DNA of 64,000 nucleotides from Vagococcus zengguangii (GTDB lineage: Bacteria > Bacillota > Bacilli > Lactobacillales > Vagococcaceae), in the NCBI RefSeq assembly GCF_005145005.1, contig NZ_CP039712.1, positions 2,079,001 through 2,143,000 of the forward strand, read 5' to 3'. The number at the start of each line of letters is the position of its first letter. Position 1 is the first letter of the stretch. The notes below the pieces were generated by a model. The model had not been told where the DNA came from and made no database searches. It saw only the letters and a program-made list of their open reading frames with translations. Shown here in pieces: positions 41,303 to 50,412 of this stretch. The position numbers and the translations under genes are program-made.

Positions 41303-41941
41303 TTATTTTTTATCAATAATCGTGGCGATTTTAGTTGTTAGTAAGTCAACCGCTACTTGATTTTCGCCACCTTGTGGGATGATAATATCCGCATATTTCT
41401 TGGTTGGTTCGATAAATTGGTGATGCATTGGTTTTACAACTGATAAATATTGATTGATGACTGAATCTAATGTACGTCCGCGTTCTTCCATGTCGCGTTT
41501 AATACGACGGATGATACGAATGTCATCTTCAGTATCCACGTAGACTTTAATATCCATTAAGTCACGTAAACGTTCATCTTCAAGAATTAAAATTCCTTCA
41601 ATAATAATCACTTCTTTAGGTTCTTGATGCACAACCTTTTCACTACGTGTGTGACGATCGTAATCGTAAATCGGTTTATCAATCGCTTCGTAATTCAACA
41701 ATTTATTTAAGTGCTCAATTAATAAATCAGTGTCGAACGCTAATGGATGATCATAGTTTGTTTCTAAACGTTCTTCAAACGTTAAATGGCTTTGATCTTT
41801 GTAGTAAGAATCTTGTTCAAACAACACAATTGAGTGTTCTTCTGTAAATGCTTCTAACAATTTACGACTAACACTTGTTTTTCCACTACCTGATCCACCA
41901 GTTACACCTATTAATACGGGTCTTTTTTTATTGTCTCCCAT
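41303..41941 (-). CDS. udk: Uridine kinase
   Basis: 212 residues of the uridine/cytidine kinase family, with Walker [16 protein letters not shown] (about 12-26), [17 protein letters not shown] (about 43), [12 protein letters not shown] (about 63), the Walker B-like [10 protein letters not shown] (about 113) and the conserved [12 protein letters not shown] loop (about 150). It makes UMP and CMP from uridine and cytidine with ATP or GTP in the pyrimidine salvage route. The ATG at 41941 is taken as start; a TTG one codon earlier is possible. It appears monocistronic. Confidence 0.96.
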   Translation of the reverse strand: MGDNKKRPVLIGVTGGSGSGKTSVSRKLLEAFTEEHSIVLFEQDSYYKDQSHLTFEERLETNYDHPLAFDTDLLIEHLNKLLNYEAIDKPIYDYDRHTRSEKVVHQEPKEVIIIEGILILEDERLRDLMDIKVYVDTEDDIRIIRRIKRDMEERGRTLDSVINQYLSVVKPMHHQFIEPTKKYADIIIPQGGENQVAVDLLTTKIATIIDKK

Positions 41942-42021
41942 CAAGATTTTACCTCTTTCATCTCAATATATTCTTATTAATATTAGACTATCTATCCACA
42001 AGAATCAATCTTTTTATCGCA

Positions 42022-43170
42022 TTACTGCCACTTTTTGATCACTTTTGTCAATTCTTCTATCATTTCTGGTGCCTCCTCATCGGCTAATAAATCTTCAAAA
42101 AAGGCGTAAAGCTCAGGATTAGGCTGAGTTCCGACAATTTTTCCGACCGACCACACAGCCGTTGCGCGAATATCCGGACGAGGATCGACTTCAATCACTT
42201 GTAGTAAATCTGGTAAAGCTGATTTTTGACGTGCATTGCCTAGCGCAATGATGGCATTGCGTTGAATAGGCTTTTTGCCACGCCATGAACCCGCTAAATA
42301 ACCAAACTTTGTTTTAAATTCTTTGTTAGAAATGGTCAGTAATGGTTTTAATAACGGCGTCACCACTTCCGGATCTGGTTCCATTTCCTCATGAAAATGA
42401 GCATCTTTGCCTTTATTAAACGGACACACTTGCTGGCAAATATCGCAACCGTAAATGACTGTGCGAATTTTTGAACGAAATTCTTCCGGCATCATACCGC
42501 GCGTTTGCGTTTGATAGGACAAACATAACTGGGCATTCATCCGACCGTCCCCTAATAAAGCGCCCGTTGGACAAGCATCGATACATTTGGTACATTCGCC
42601 ACATTGATTCTCAATCGGTGTATCAGGTTCAAACGGGATATTCGTAATGATTTCCCCTAGATAAACGTACGAGCCAAATTCTTCCGTAATAAGTAAACCA
42701 TTTTTGCCGATAAATCCCAGCCCTGCTCGTTGCGCTACTGCAACATCAATCAATTCACCGGTATCAACCATTGGCTTAAACGTTAACTCCGTATCATCTT
42801 CTGCAACTTCTTTAATAAAAGTAATTAACTTATTCATACGATCGCGCAAAATATTGTGGTAGTCAATGCCCCACGAGGCGCGCGCAAAGCTTCCTCGACG
42901 TTCTCCACGCGTAATGCCAGGTTTCTCCTTAATCTTCGTTGGATAGGCTAAAGCAATTGAAATAATCGACTGTGGTTGTTCAAAAATCTTATCAGGATAG
43001 AGTCTTTCTTCTATTATAGGGTGTTCAAATCCGGTGGTGTGTCCGGCAGCCTTTTGCTCTTCCAGACTAGTTTTTAAATGTGCGAATGATGAGGCGTCAG
43101 TAAAACCGATTTTATCAATACCTAGTTGTTTACTTTCAGCGATAATTCGTTCTTTCAATGCTTGATTCAT
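42022..43170 (-). CDS. queG: Epoxyqueuosine reductase QueG
   Basis: 382 residues. The N-terminal domain binds cobalamin ([29 protein letters not shown] region, about 75-105). Two [4Fe-4S] motifs follow: [16 protein letters not shown] (about 190-205) and [13 protein letters not shown] (about 241-253). A C-terminal HEAT-like repeat section (about 290-382) has the [14 protein letters not shown] and [12 protein letters not shown] repeats. QueG makes the last step of queuosine synthesis in tRNA. It forms a single transcript here; the 43206-43250 hairpin separates it from the gene upstream. Confidence 0.96.
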   Translation of the reverse strand: MNQALKERIIAESKQLGIDKIGFTDASSFAHLKTSLEEQKAAGHTTGFEHPIIEERLYPDKIFEQPQSIISIALAYPTKIKEKPGITRGERRGSFARASWGIDYHNILRDRMNKLITFIKEVAEDDTELTFKPMVDTGELIDVAVAQRAGLGFIGKNGLLITEEFGSYVYLGEIITNIPFEPDTPIENQCGECTKCIDACPTGALLGDGRMNAQLCLSYQTQTRGMMPEEFRSKIRTVIYGCDICQQVCPFNKGKDAHFHEEMEPDPEVVTPLLKPLLTISNKEFKTKFGYLAGSWRGKKPIQRNAIIALGNARQKSALPDLLQVIEVDPRPDIRATAVWSVGKIVGTQPNPELYAFFEDLLADEEAPEMIEELTKVIKKWQ

Positions 43171-43209
43171 GACCGTCCCTCCTAATTACCTTCTATTATA
43201 CAAAAAAAA

Positions 43210-43245
43210 CACTAGAAACCCTACCCCTATGGTAAGCTTCTAGTG
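43210..43245 (-). terminator. Terminator of the small membrane protein gene
   Basis: CACTAGAA / TTCTAGTG stem with inner TACC/GGTA pairing; the minus strand continues with TTTTTTTTG. Confidence 0.85.
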
Positions 43246-43265
43246 CCAAAGATACTATATTTAGT

Positions 43266-43469
43266 TTAAAACCAATTAAACGGAATCAATGCTTCTAAAA
43301 ACAAATCAAAGAACACGGACTTAAATTTCGCCCACCATGTTTTGAAAAAAGGCTGTCCGTGCTTAATCTTGGCATATAGCGCCATTACGCACCCACAAAT
43401 TACAGCTAACACTAATAATACCACGATTACTATGACAATCGCTGCCATAATATTAATAAGCCACTGCAC
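43266..43469 (-). CDS. Small membrane protein of unknown function (67 aa)
   Basis: A GTG start at 43469 preceded by AAGGAGGGG at an ideal six-base spacing makes translation likely. The protein has one strong membrane helix (residues 4-32, IMAAIVIVIVVLLVLAVICGC...). A short basic hinge (YAKIKHGQPF) follows, then an aromatic, amphipathic tail (FFKTWWAKFKSVFFDLFLEALIPFNWF) that could lie on the membrane surface. No family is recognised. It is a single-gene unit with its own terminator between ogt and queG. Confidence 0.7.
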   Translation of the reverse strand: MQWLINIMAAIVIVIVVLLVLAVICGCVMALYAKIKHGQPFFKTWWAKFKSVFFDLFLEALIPFNWF

Positions 43470-43532
43470 GAATTTCCCCTCCTTTAGTTGGTCAACTAAC
43501 TATCAATTGCTTCACAAAAATATCACCTTATT

Positions 43533-44033
43533 CTAACATCTAACACCTTCAAGCGCTAGCAATGTCCTTTTCATCTCAATACCACCGTTATACCCACCCA
43601 TGCCTCCATCTGAACGTAACACCCTATGACAAGGAATTACAATTCTTAAAGGGTTATGTCCAATAGCTGTGCCCACAGCACGAACTGCATTAGGACGTCT
43701 AATCATTTGAGCAATCTGACTGTAAGAAGTTGTGTGACCATAAGGAATTCCTTGAAGGGCTTGCCATACTTCAAGTTGAAAGGCTGTCCCTTCTCCTAAT
43801 AAGTCAATCGGAAGTGAAAACATTTGACGAGATCCTTCAAAATACTCAGCTAGTTCACGCTGATAAGGCGCTAGGATTTGTTTAGATAAGCGACAATCAT
43901 ATGCTGCATACCGGGACAAAAAGGCATCTTTTGGTTCGTCAAACGCACTAATAGCGACCCAACCTCGTGAGCTAACTAATAAATAAACCTGATAATTTTT
44001 AACTTTTAAGTCATCATAATACAAAACGTTCAT
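43533..44033 (-). CDS. ogt: Methylated-DNA-protein-cysteine methyltransferase
   Basis: 166 residues. The C-terminal domain carries the complete active-site motif IVIPCHRVLRSDGGMGGYNGG (about 137-157) with the alkyl-accepting Cys. The preceding helix-turn-helix holds the conserved Arg in RRPNAVRAVGTAIGHNP (about 116-132) that flips the base, and the Tyr in PYGHTTSYSQIA. It removes O6-alkyl groups from guanine in a single-turnover reaction. The N-terminal domain is short and divergent, as in Ogt. It is a single gene. Confidence 0.95.
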   Translation of the reverse strand: MNVLYYDDLKVKNYQVYLLVSSRGWVAISAFDEPKDAFLSRYAAYDCRLSKQILAPYQRELAEYFEGSRQMFSLPIDLLGEGTAFQLEVWQALQGIPYGHTTSYSQIAQMIRRPNAVRAVGTAIGHNPLRIVIPCHRVLRSDGGMGGYNGGIEMKRTLLALEGVRC

Positions 44034-44076
44034 CTTCTCATCTCCTTATCTTTAAATACTATTCAACAAAAAAAAC

Positions 44077-44100
44077 CACTACGATAATTTTCGTAGTGGA
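44077..44100. other. Hairpin upstream of tiny ORF copy 2
   Basis: CCACTACGA / TCGTAGTGG stem flanked by A runs on both sides. It is the 5' hairpin of the second small-peptide module and could also act as a terminator on either strand. Confidence 0.6.
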
Positions 44101-44132
44101 AAAAAGGAGTTATTTTACTCTGGAGGAGTAAA

Positions 44133-44219
44133 ATGAAAAATAAAAAGGTTGTTGTTGGTTATGTATTTATAATACTAAACTTTCATCTCGATGTCTATTA
44201 TTTAGCATCGATAACCTAA
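44133..44219 (+). CDS. Tiny hydrophobic peptide ORF (28 aa), copy 2 of a repeated module
   Basis: The ATG at 44133 is preceded by TGGAGGAG with four to five bases between. The peptide begins MKNKKVVVGYVFIILN and runs to 28 residues: a basic start, then a hydrophobic stretch. The ribosome site lies in the loop of TTTTACTC-TGGAG-GAGTAAAA. The gene and its 5' flank match the module at 3462-3567 on the other strand, including ATGTATTTATAATA against GTATGTATATAATA within the coding part. A hairpin over the 3' end (ATCTCGATG / CATCGAT, 44185-44212) followed by a T run gives a terminator. The function is unknown. Confidence 0.45.
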   Translation: MKNKKVVVGYVFIILNFHLDVYYLASIT

Positions 44220-44237
44220 TTTTTTCATAAACGGCCT

Positions 44238-44675
44238 TTATTTTAATAACAGGTTACTTAATCGTTGCACGCAAAAGGCTAATGTTTCAGTCACTTCATC
44301 TTGTTGTGCTTCCGATTGATTGAATTTTTCGACATCTAAATCAGCTGGAGTTGCACCTAGGGAATCAATCATAGCTTGGCATGATACGATATAATCTTCG
44401 TAAGTTTTTTCAAACTTTTTATGAATACCGATAACTTTGATCGGAGCTTTTTGATCTTTTAGCAAGCCTGCTAATTTTTTATAGTTTTCTAAACCCGTGC
44501 CAAAGGCTTCTTTAATCCCTTTATATTGTTCTTCCGTAATATCCGCTACTGTCCCGTTATCGATTGCGTGACGAACGATTTCAAAGAAAGGATTCATTGC
44601 CTCGCCTGTTTGTTCTGTTACTTCCACTACATTATTTATTTTTTGTGCATAAAAACCAACATTTGTCTGTTTCAT
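44238..44675 (-). CDS. Conserved-looking helical protein of unknown function
   Basis: 145 residues, acidic and predicted almost wholly alpha-helical, with no signal or membrane segment. The pattern has an N-terminal amphipathic region, EQYKGIKEAFGTGLENYKKLAGLLKDQKAPIKVIGIHKKFEKTYEDYIVSCQAMIDSLG in the middle and a Leu-rich end. The length resembles Dps/ferritin-like proteins, but the Dps metal-site motifs are absent, so I do not assign it. The start at 44675 has AAGGAG six bases upstream. It is a single-gene unit. Confidence 0.7.
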   Translation of the reverse strand: MKQTNVGFYAQKINNVVEVTEQTGEAMNPFFEIVRHAIDNGTVADITEEQYKGIKEAFGTGLENYKKLAGLLKDQKAPIKVIGIHKKFEKTYEDYIVSCQAMIDSLGATPADLDVEKFNQSEAQQDEVTETLAFCVQRLSNLLLK

Positions 44676-44736
44676 TATTAATTCTCCTTGTCATTTTATT
44701 GATAGTCTTATTTTACCTTTTTATCTACAATAAAAA

Positions 44737-44764
44737 AAGAAGTAGGTAACATTTCCTACTTCTT
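44737..44764 (-). terminator. Terminator of the P-type ATPase gene
   Basis: AAGAAGTAGG / CCTACTTCTT stem with an eight-base loop; the minus strand continues with TTTTTATTG. Confidence 0.88.
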
Positions 44765-44773
44765 TTTAAGAAA

Positions 44774-47506
44774 TTATTTATTTAATGCTTTACGTTGGAA
44801 GAACTTCACAATTTCAACAATTGGGATAATTGAGATTGACGCACATAGCACAATCACCCATTGATAGGTATCTAAGTGAGTTACTTGGAATAAATCATTA
44901 AATCCTGGAATCACAATCGTTGCTGCTAATAAAACAAATGACAAGATAACCGCGTAGTTAAATGTTTTGTTTCTAAACGCACCGACTTTGAATAATGAAC
45001 CATGGACTGACTTCACGTTGAAGGCATGGAACAATTGGATTAAGGCTAAAGTAGCGTAAGCCATTGTTAACGCATCACCGTGTTGTAAGTTGTAAATCGC
45101 TTGTTCCATTGAAAGACCATCAGCAGCTGCAGCCGCTTTTTGAGCAGCATCTAATGCTGTGTGGGCTGGCCATTTAAGAGCTGACCAATAAACGCCTAAT
45201 GTGATACCCGCTTCTAAAATACCTTGGTAGATAATACTGCTTAAGACACCACCAGAGAAGAAGTTAGAGTTACGTCCACGAGGTTTTTGTTTCATCACAT
45301 CTTTTTCAGCTGGCTCTAAACCTAAAGCAATTGCTGGGAACGTATCAGTTACGACGTTGATCCATAATAAATGAACCGGTAATAATGTATCCCATTTTAA
45401 CAATGTTGCGATAAATAAGGTTAACACTTCCCCTAAGTTAGCGGCAAGTAAGTATTGAATCGTTTTTTGGATATTTGAGAAAACTTTACGTCCTTCTTCA
45501 ACTGCTACAACAATCGTTGAGAAGTTATCATCGGCAAGGACCATGTCACTTGCACCTTTAGATACTTCCGTACCTGTGATACCCATTCCGATACCGATAT
45601 CCGCTGTTTTAAGAGCTGGTGCATCGTTAACACCGTCACCAGTCATCGCTACTACTTTACCTTCTGCTTGCCATGCTTTAACGATACGCACTTTATGTTC
45701 AGGAGATACACGCGCATAGACTGAGTAGTTAGGCACAACCTTAGCAAATGCTTCGTCTGATAACTCATTTAATTCTGCCCCTGTAATAACCGCTTCATGT
45801 TGACCTTCCGTAATAATACCTAAACGAGCCGCAATTGCTTCAGCTGTGTCTCGGTGGTCACCAGTAATCATAATTGGACGGATACCTGCTTCTTTTGCTA
45901 CACGTACCGCTTCGGCTGCTTCTTTACGTTCTGGGTCAATCATTCCGACTAAACCGGCAAAAATCAAGTTATTTTCAACAACATCTGATTCTAATTCCGT
46001 TGGCACTTCATCAACAAACTTGTACGCCATCGCTAAAACGCGAAGCGCTTGTTTAGCTAAAGTAGTGTTTGTTGTTAAAATCAATGAACGTTCAGCCTCA
46101 TCCATTGGCTTAATTTCACCATTCACATCATAAGAAACGGTACGTTTTAATAATTCATCTGGCGCCCCTTTAGTTGCTACTAAATAACGGCCATCTGCTA
46201 ATTGGTGAATCGTTGACATTAATTTACGATCTGAATCAAATGGTACTTCGGCCACACGTGGTTCATTCGCAACAAATTCACGGACGTCAAAACCTTTGTT
46301 TAAACCATATTTTACTAAAGCTGTCTCAGTTGGGTCACCGATTAACGTTCCTTCAGCTGAGAATTTTGTATCATTACAGTAGTTCATCACTTTTAAGGTC
46401 ATGTTATCAGCTGGCATTGCTTGATCAGCAGCTACTACTTGATTGTTAGTAAATAATTGTTCAACGGTCATTTGGTTAACGGTTAACGTACCTGTTTTAT
46501 CTGAACAGATAATATCCGTACTACCTAATGTTTCAACGGCTGGCAATTTACGGACTAACGCGTTACGTTTGGCCATAATTTGCGTACCTAAAGCTAACAC
46601 AATGGTTACAATCGCTGGTAAACCTTCTGGAATCGCTGCAACGGCAAGTGAAACTGATGTTAATAACATATCAACCCAGCTCTTGTTTCCGCCCATCATT
46701 CCGACAACAAACATGATGACACAGATAGCTAAAATTGCATACGTTAACCATTTACCTAATTGGTTTAAGTTTTCTTTTAACGGTGTGTTTGTTTCATCAG
46801 CTTGTGCTAACATGCTGGCGATTTTACCAACTTCCGTATTCATACCAGTCCCTGTTACCACTCCGATACCACGACCATAAGTAACGTTACTGTTCATATA
46901 ACCCATATTCAAGCGGTCACCAATCCCAGTATCTGCATCAGATAAGACTTCGATATTTTTTTCAACTGGCACTGACTCACCCGTTAAAGCAGCCTCTTCA
47001 ATTTTTAAAGAGTTCGCTTCTAATAAACGAATATCAGCGGGAATAACATCTCCAGCTTCTAGTAACACAATATCACCAGGCACGATTTCTGTACTCTTGA
47101 TAACTTTCGCATTACCATTGCGCAACACGTTGGCATTCGGTGTTGACATATCTTTCAAGGCATCAATGGCTTGCTCCGCCTTCGCTTCTTGAACCACACC
47201 AAAAATGGCCATTAAGAACACTACAACAACAATCATAATTGCTTCGACATGGTCACCCATAATACCTGATACTACGGCTGCCACTAATAAAATAATAATC
47301 ATTAAATCTTTAAATTGGTCTAAAAATTTAGAAAAAAGTGTTTTCTTTTTACCTTCATCCAATTGGTTTTCGCCATACTCAGCTAAACGTTTAGCCGCTT
47401 CCGCATCGCTCAACCCTTCACGATTAGAACCTAATTTACTTAAGACCGATTCTTCAGTTTCGGTGTAAAAAGGTTCAATCAGTTGTTGCTTTTTCTCTTC
47501 TGACAT
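44774..47506 (-). CDS. P-type cation ATPase, probable Mn2+/Ca2+ exporter
   Basis: A 910-residue P2-type ATPase. It has the N-terminal cation-ATPase domain, TGES (about 180), AAIPEGLPAIVTIVLA in helix 4 (about 300), the phosphorylation motif CSDKTGTLT (about 335), KGAPDELL in the nucleotide domain, TGDGVNDAPALK (about 625) and the C-terminal six-helix block (NLGEVLTLFIATLL, LLWINVVTDTFPAIALG). It is SERCA-like by sequence. The yybP-ykoY riboswitch in its leader, which senses Mn2+, argues that Mn2+ is a physiological substrate, as for the YoaB/MgtA-type ATPases of lactococci and pneumococci. It is a single-gene transcript. Confidence 0.92.
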   Translation of the reverse strand: MSEEKKQQLIEPFYTETEESVLSKLGSNREGLSDAEAAKRLAEYGENQLDEGKKKTLFSKFLDQFKDLMIIILLVAAVVSGIMGDHVEAIMIVVVVFLMAIFGVVQEAKAEQAIDALKDMSTPNANVLRNGNAKVIKSTEIVPGDIVLLEAGDVIPADIRLLEANSLKIEEAALTGESVPVEKNIEVLSDADTGIGDRLNMGYMNSNVTYGRGIGVVTGTGMNTEVGKIASMLAQADETNTPLKENLNQLGKWLTYAILAICVIMFVVGMMGGNKSWVDMLLTSVSLAVAAIPEGLPAIVTIVLALGTQIMAKRNALVRKLPAVETLGSTDIICSDKTGTLTVNQMTVEQLFTNNQVVAADQAMPADNMTLKVMNYCNDTKFSAEGTLIGDPTETALVKYGLNKGFDVREFVANEPRVAEVPFDSDRKLMSTIHQLADGRYLVATKGAPDELLKRTVSYDVNGEIKPMDEAERSLILTTNTTLAKQALRVLAMAYKFVDEVPTELESDVVENNLIFAGLVGMIDPERKEAAEAVRVAKEAGIRPIMITGDHRDTAEAIAARLGIITEGQHEAVITGAELNELSDEAFAKVVPNYSVYARVSPEHKVRIVKAWQAEGKVVAMTGDGVNDAPALKTADIGIGMGITGTEVSKGASDMVLADDNFSTIVVAVEEGRKVFSNIQKTIQYLLAANLGEVLTLFIATLLKWDTLLPVHLLWINVVTDTFPAIALGLEPAEKDVMKQKPRGRNSNFFSGGVLSSIIYQGILEAGITLGVYWSALKWPAHTALDAAQKAAAAADGLSMEQAIYNLQHGDALTMAYATLALIQLFHAFNVKSVHGSLFKVGAFRNKTFNYAVILSFVLLAATIVIPGFNDLFQVTHLDTYQWVIVLCASISIIPIVEIVKFFQRKALNK

Positions 47507-47545
47507 AATACTTCCTCCTCAAAAAAATTTTCCTACCATATAGTA

Positions 47546-47690
47546 ATAAAAAAAGAGACTTATGTATGAGCAAGTAAGTTGTTCATACATAAGTCTCACT
47601 ATTTAAGACAACACCAGAATCGCTTCTTGTTGTTGATGTTGTCACGATTCAAACAATCGCCAGTTACTCCCCTATGGATAGATTTCTTAC
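47546..47690 (-). promoter_or_regulatory. yybP-ykoY (Mn2+) riboswitch with terminator
   Basis: The minus strand contains the class signature GGGGAGTAAC near 47665-47675 and a second conserved side ending TGGTGTTGTC (around 47615), forming the two-legged aptamer. A long expression-platform hairpin follows (47555-47597, GAGACTTATGTATGA and complement) with TTTTTTTATT. Mn2+ binding should prevent termination and turn on the exporter. Confidence 0.88.
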
Positions 47691-47692
47691 TT

Positions 47693-47721
47693 ATTATACC
47701 GTTAAGTGAGAAAACTTTCAA
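47693..47721 (-). promoter_or_regulatory. Promoter of the riboswitch-ATPase transcript
   Basis: TTGAAA at 47716-47721, 17 bases, TATAAT at 47693-47698 on the minus strand. It starts the RNA just before the aptamer. Confidence 0.8.
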
Positions 47722-47746
47722 ACAATACTAGCAAAAATACTGTTCC

Positions 47747-48544
47747 TTATTTAACAACGGTCCATTCATCAATCGTTTTTCCCGTTGTATCTTTTAACAC
47801 TAACCAACCATTTGTCCCACCATAATATAAAAATAGCCCGACTTCATTTACACTTTTCAATACAATGTCTTCAATTGTCTGTCCGTCACGAATTTTATCC
47901 TGATGTTCTGATCGTAATTGTTGGCCCATCTTAGCACTTAAGCCTATACTGCCATCTTTGTTAAGCGGCATCTCTTGGCGTAACTTAGCACCTGCTTTAA
48001 TTAGCATTTCGTTACGTTTTTGCCAGTAAACCGTTGCCTGCGCGTCAAATGAGTTCACGTAAAACGGTATCTCAGCAATATCTTTAGTAAAACGATGCTG
48101 CGCTTTAGCTGGTTTAGCTTTTTTCACCACTAACAACGGATAGCCTATACGTTGTAAGATTTCTAACAACGTCTCGACTACTTGCGCCGTTGTAGCGACT
48201 TGATTAGCCGGTAATTGCGGTGTTACTTCAACATCCTTAAACGCCTTTAGCTTGGCTGCTTGTGCTTGTTTAATCAAATAACTTTGCAGCGCACTTGGTT
48301 CAACTTCCCAACCTAGGCTTACTTCAATGATAGCCGCTTCATTTGCTAAAGTCCATTGTGACACCTCATCCGCCAGAGCTATTGCCACCAATTGTTGACC
48401 CGCTAATTTTAAATAAACCGCATGAGTTTGAGGGGATGGTACAGTATCTAGATAAATTGACACTTGTTTGATTGATTCTGGCGTTGCTGGTGTCAGTACG
48501 GTCATATTATCCGTTAACACTAGTTCAAACGTGGTTTTCTTCAT
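47747..48544 (-). CDS. Uncharacterised protein with a DUF4357-like C-terminus
   Basis: 265 residues, no signal or membrane segment. The N-terminal part is alpha/beta and unfamiliar. The C-terminal third (AGAKLRQEMPLNKDGSIGLSAKMGQQLRSEHQDKIRDGQ... then FLYYGGTNGWLVLKDTTGKTIDEW) resembles the DUF4357 pattern of a short strand-helix module ending in NGW..WKD-type residues; this is a weak match by eye. Its ATG at 48544 overlaps the end of the yacP frame, with GAGG seven bases ahead, so it is the last gene of the cysS-rlmB-yacP run. A role linked to RNA handling is possible from context only. Confidence 0.65.
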   Translation of the reverse strand: MKKTTFELVLTDNMTVLTPATPESIKQVSIYLDTVPSPQTHAVYLKLAGQQLVAIALADEVSQWTLANEAAIIEVSLGWEVEPSALQSYLIKQAQAAKLKAFKDVEVTPQLPANQVATTAQVVETLLEILQRIGYPLLVVKKAKPAKAQHRFTKDIAEIPFYVNSFDAQATVYWQKRNEMLIKAGAKLRQEMPLNKDGSIGLSAKMGQQLRSEHQDKIRDGQTIEDIVLKSVNEVGLFLYYGGTNGWLVLKDTTGKTIDEWTVVK

Positions 48545-48557
48545 ACAGGCACCTCTT

Positions 48558-49082
48558 TTATTCAGATAATTGATCACGCAAGGCTTCTAGTCGCTCGATT
48601 TCAGCTAACGACCACGGCACATTGCGTGAATATTGCTGATAGCGTGTCGCTAAAATTTCTTTTTTGATTTCACGCTGTGATTCTTCGACATCGCGAAACA
48701 ACTCAAACGCTGATTTACGTAGAGCGCCTCGTGAAAAAATCAGCCATTGTTCAGCTAAATCACTCGTTGCAACCGTCACTAACGTTTTAACATCGATTAG
48801 TTTCGCTGCTTCACGCTCAATATATGTATCAGCTGTTTCATCGGTTTTTGTGAAAACAACCGTGACATTGTATTCTTGATACTCTTGTTGAATACCTGGC
48901 ACTAACTGCGCGTCGAAGACAACAATCACTTTAATATTCTTAAATTTGGCATAATTGGATAATTCGAATAATAAAGCATCGCGGGCATCCGCTAGTTTGT
49001 CTTGGTTTTTCAAATAGACGAGTTCAGGCCAAGCCCCAATCATGTTGTAACCGTCTACCATTAGGATTTGTCGTTTTAACAT
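48558..49082 (-). CDS. NYN-domain ribonuclease Rae1/YacP
   Basis: 174 residues of the YacP family. The PIN-like NYN fold starts with ILMVDGYNMIGAWPEL (about 6-21, catalytic Asp), continues with VIVVFDAQLVPG (about 52) and FTKTDETADTYIEREA (about 77-92, acidic residues of the active site), then LVTVATSDLAEQW (about 101). Rae1 of Bacillus subtilis cuts mRNA in the ribosomal A site. The gene order cysS-mrnC-rlmB-yacP is the same as in Bacillus. It follows rlmB by 18 bases. Confidence 0.93.
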   Translation of the reverse strand: MLKRQILMVDGYNMIGAWPELVYLKNQDKLADARDALLFELSNYAKFKNIKVIVVFDAQLVPGIQQEYQEYNVTVVFTKTDETADTYIEREAAKLIDVKTLVTVATSDLAEQWLIFSRGALRKSAFELFRDVEESQREIKKEILATRYQQYSRNVPWSLAEIERLEALRDQLSE

Positions 49083-49100
49083 CGGCTGACCTTCTTTCTA

Positions 49101-50015
49101 TTAGTGACGTTTACGAAAGACTTCGTACATCATGACACCCGCTGCCACACTGGCGTTTAAACTTTGCACATGACCGGTCATCGGAATCGTCAACATTTCA
49201 TCGACTTCTTTCTTCAAGCCTGGTGAAATGCCTTTGCCTTCATTACCGATAATTAAAGCCGTTGGGCCTGCCACGTTCCAATGGCGATAGTCTGTCCCGT
49301 TCATATCTGTTCCATAAACCCAGAATTGCTTGTCTTTTAGCGTTCTAATTGCTTGTGCTAAATTCGTCACACGCGCAACTGGCACATGTTCCACCGCACC
49401 TGTAGAAGTTTTAGACACAACTGAGGTAATCCCAACCGCACGGTGTTTCGGAATAATTACCCCATCAACCCCCGTTGCATCAGCTGTTCTTAAAATTGAT
49501 CCAAAGTTATGTGGGTCTTCAATACTATCTAAAATTAAGTAAAATGGTGCTTCGGAAGTTGTTTGCTCTAATAAGCCTTCAATCGTTAAATACTCATACG
49601 GCGTTACCCCTAGGACAACCCCTTGGTGATTACCATGGTCTGATAATAAATCTAACTTACTTTTTGGCGCAAACTGCATGGGAACAGAATGTTTTGTCGC
49701 CAATTTTTTCACATCGTCAATTCGACGGCCTGATAAATCTTCTTGGACGAATAATTTATTTCCTCGTTTAGCTTCTAAGGCTTCACTCACACCGTAAAAA
49801 CCAATCGCAAAGTCTTCTGCATTTGTTGTAGGTGTTTCTTCAGGTTGTTCTTTTCTTGGTGCTTCATGACGGCTATTTTCACGGCCTCTACGATTGGGTT
49901 CTTTAAAATCTTTTTTAGCTCCTGGTTTTTTGTCGAATTTACGACCCTTACTCTCTTTAGAGTCTGAATCGTTCGAGCGTTTCGACGAACGACGTTGATT
50001 AGTTTGTTTTTTCAT
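49101..50015 (-). CDS. rlmB: 23S rRNA 2'-O-ribose methyltransferase (RlmB/TrmH family)
   Basis: 304 residues. A long basic, low-complexity N-terminal tail (about residues 1-60, rich in K, R, S, E) precedes the SpoU domains. [18 protein letters not shown] (about 74) starts the substrate-binding domain. The SPOUT knot has [31 protein letters not shown] (about 158-188), [15 protein letters not shown] (about 250) and [23 protein letters not shown] (about 272-294). It probably methylates G2251 of 23S rRNA. The tail is longer than in the Escherichia coli protein and may bind rRNA. It overlaps mrnC by 17 bases. Confidence 0.93.
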   Translation of the reverse strand: MKKQTNQRRSSKRSNDSDSKESKGRKFDKKPGAKKDFKEPNRRGRENSRHEAPRKEQPEETPTTNAEDFAIGFYGVSEALEAKRGNKLFVQEDLSGRRIDDVKKLATKHSVPMQFAPKSKLDLLSDHGNHQGVVLGVTPYEYLTIEGLLEQTTSEAPFYLILDSIEDPHNFGSILRTADATGVDGVIIPKHRAVGITSVVSKTSTGAVEHVPVARVTNLAQAIRTLKDKQFWVYGTDMNGTDYRHWNVAGPTALIIGNEGKGISPGLKKEVDEMLTIPMTGHVQSLNASVAAGVMMYEVFRKRH

Positions 50016-50412
50016 TTATTTTCTCCTTTTGATTGACACACCATATCATCAACTCATTCAAGCGATCGGTTTGTCCTTGCAAATGCAAGTAACCCATTAA
50101 CGCTTCAAAACCTGTTGAGGCACGGTACGTTTTAACATCGGCATTTTTAGCGGTCGTATGGCTTTTGGCATTGCGTCCGCGTTTAAAAATTGCTTCTTCT
50201 TCCTCAGTCAACATCCCTTCTGCTAACATATCCGCAATTGAACTGGCTTGCGCTTTTGCTGACACGAACTTCGTTGCTTTTTGGTGCAACATATTTGGAC
50301 GAGTATTACCTTTTCTAATTAAATAATCGCGAATAAACACTTCATAAATCGCATCACCCACATAGGCTAATGCTAAACCGTTTAGTAGCGTAAAATCTTG
50401 ATGTTCACTCAT
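49999..50412 (-). CDS. mrnC: Mini-ribonuclease III
   Basis: 137 residues, an RNase III catalytic domain without the double-strand RNA-binding domain. [23 protein letters not shown] (about 10-32) contains the catalytic Asp, and [20 protein letters not shown] near the C-terminus the second acidic site (conserved Glu). It matures the 3' and 5' ends of 23S rRNA. The start is the ATG at 50412, which overlaps the cysS stop as TAATG, a coupled junction; the ATG at 50427 lies inside cysS. Confidence 0.95.
   Translation of the reverse strand: MSEHQDFTLLNGLALAYVGDAIYEVFIRDYLIRKGNTRPNMLHQKATKFVSAKAQASSIADMLAEGMLTEEEEAIFKRGRNAKSHTTAKNADVKTYRASTGFEALMGYLHLQGQTDRLNELMIWCVNQKEKINEKTN

Noticed and set aside
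44238-44675. Dps/ferritin assignment for the helical protein
   Set aside because: Length and helicity fit, but the conserved His, Asp and Glu ferroxidase residues and the usual N-terminal motif are missing.
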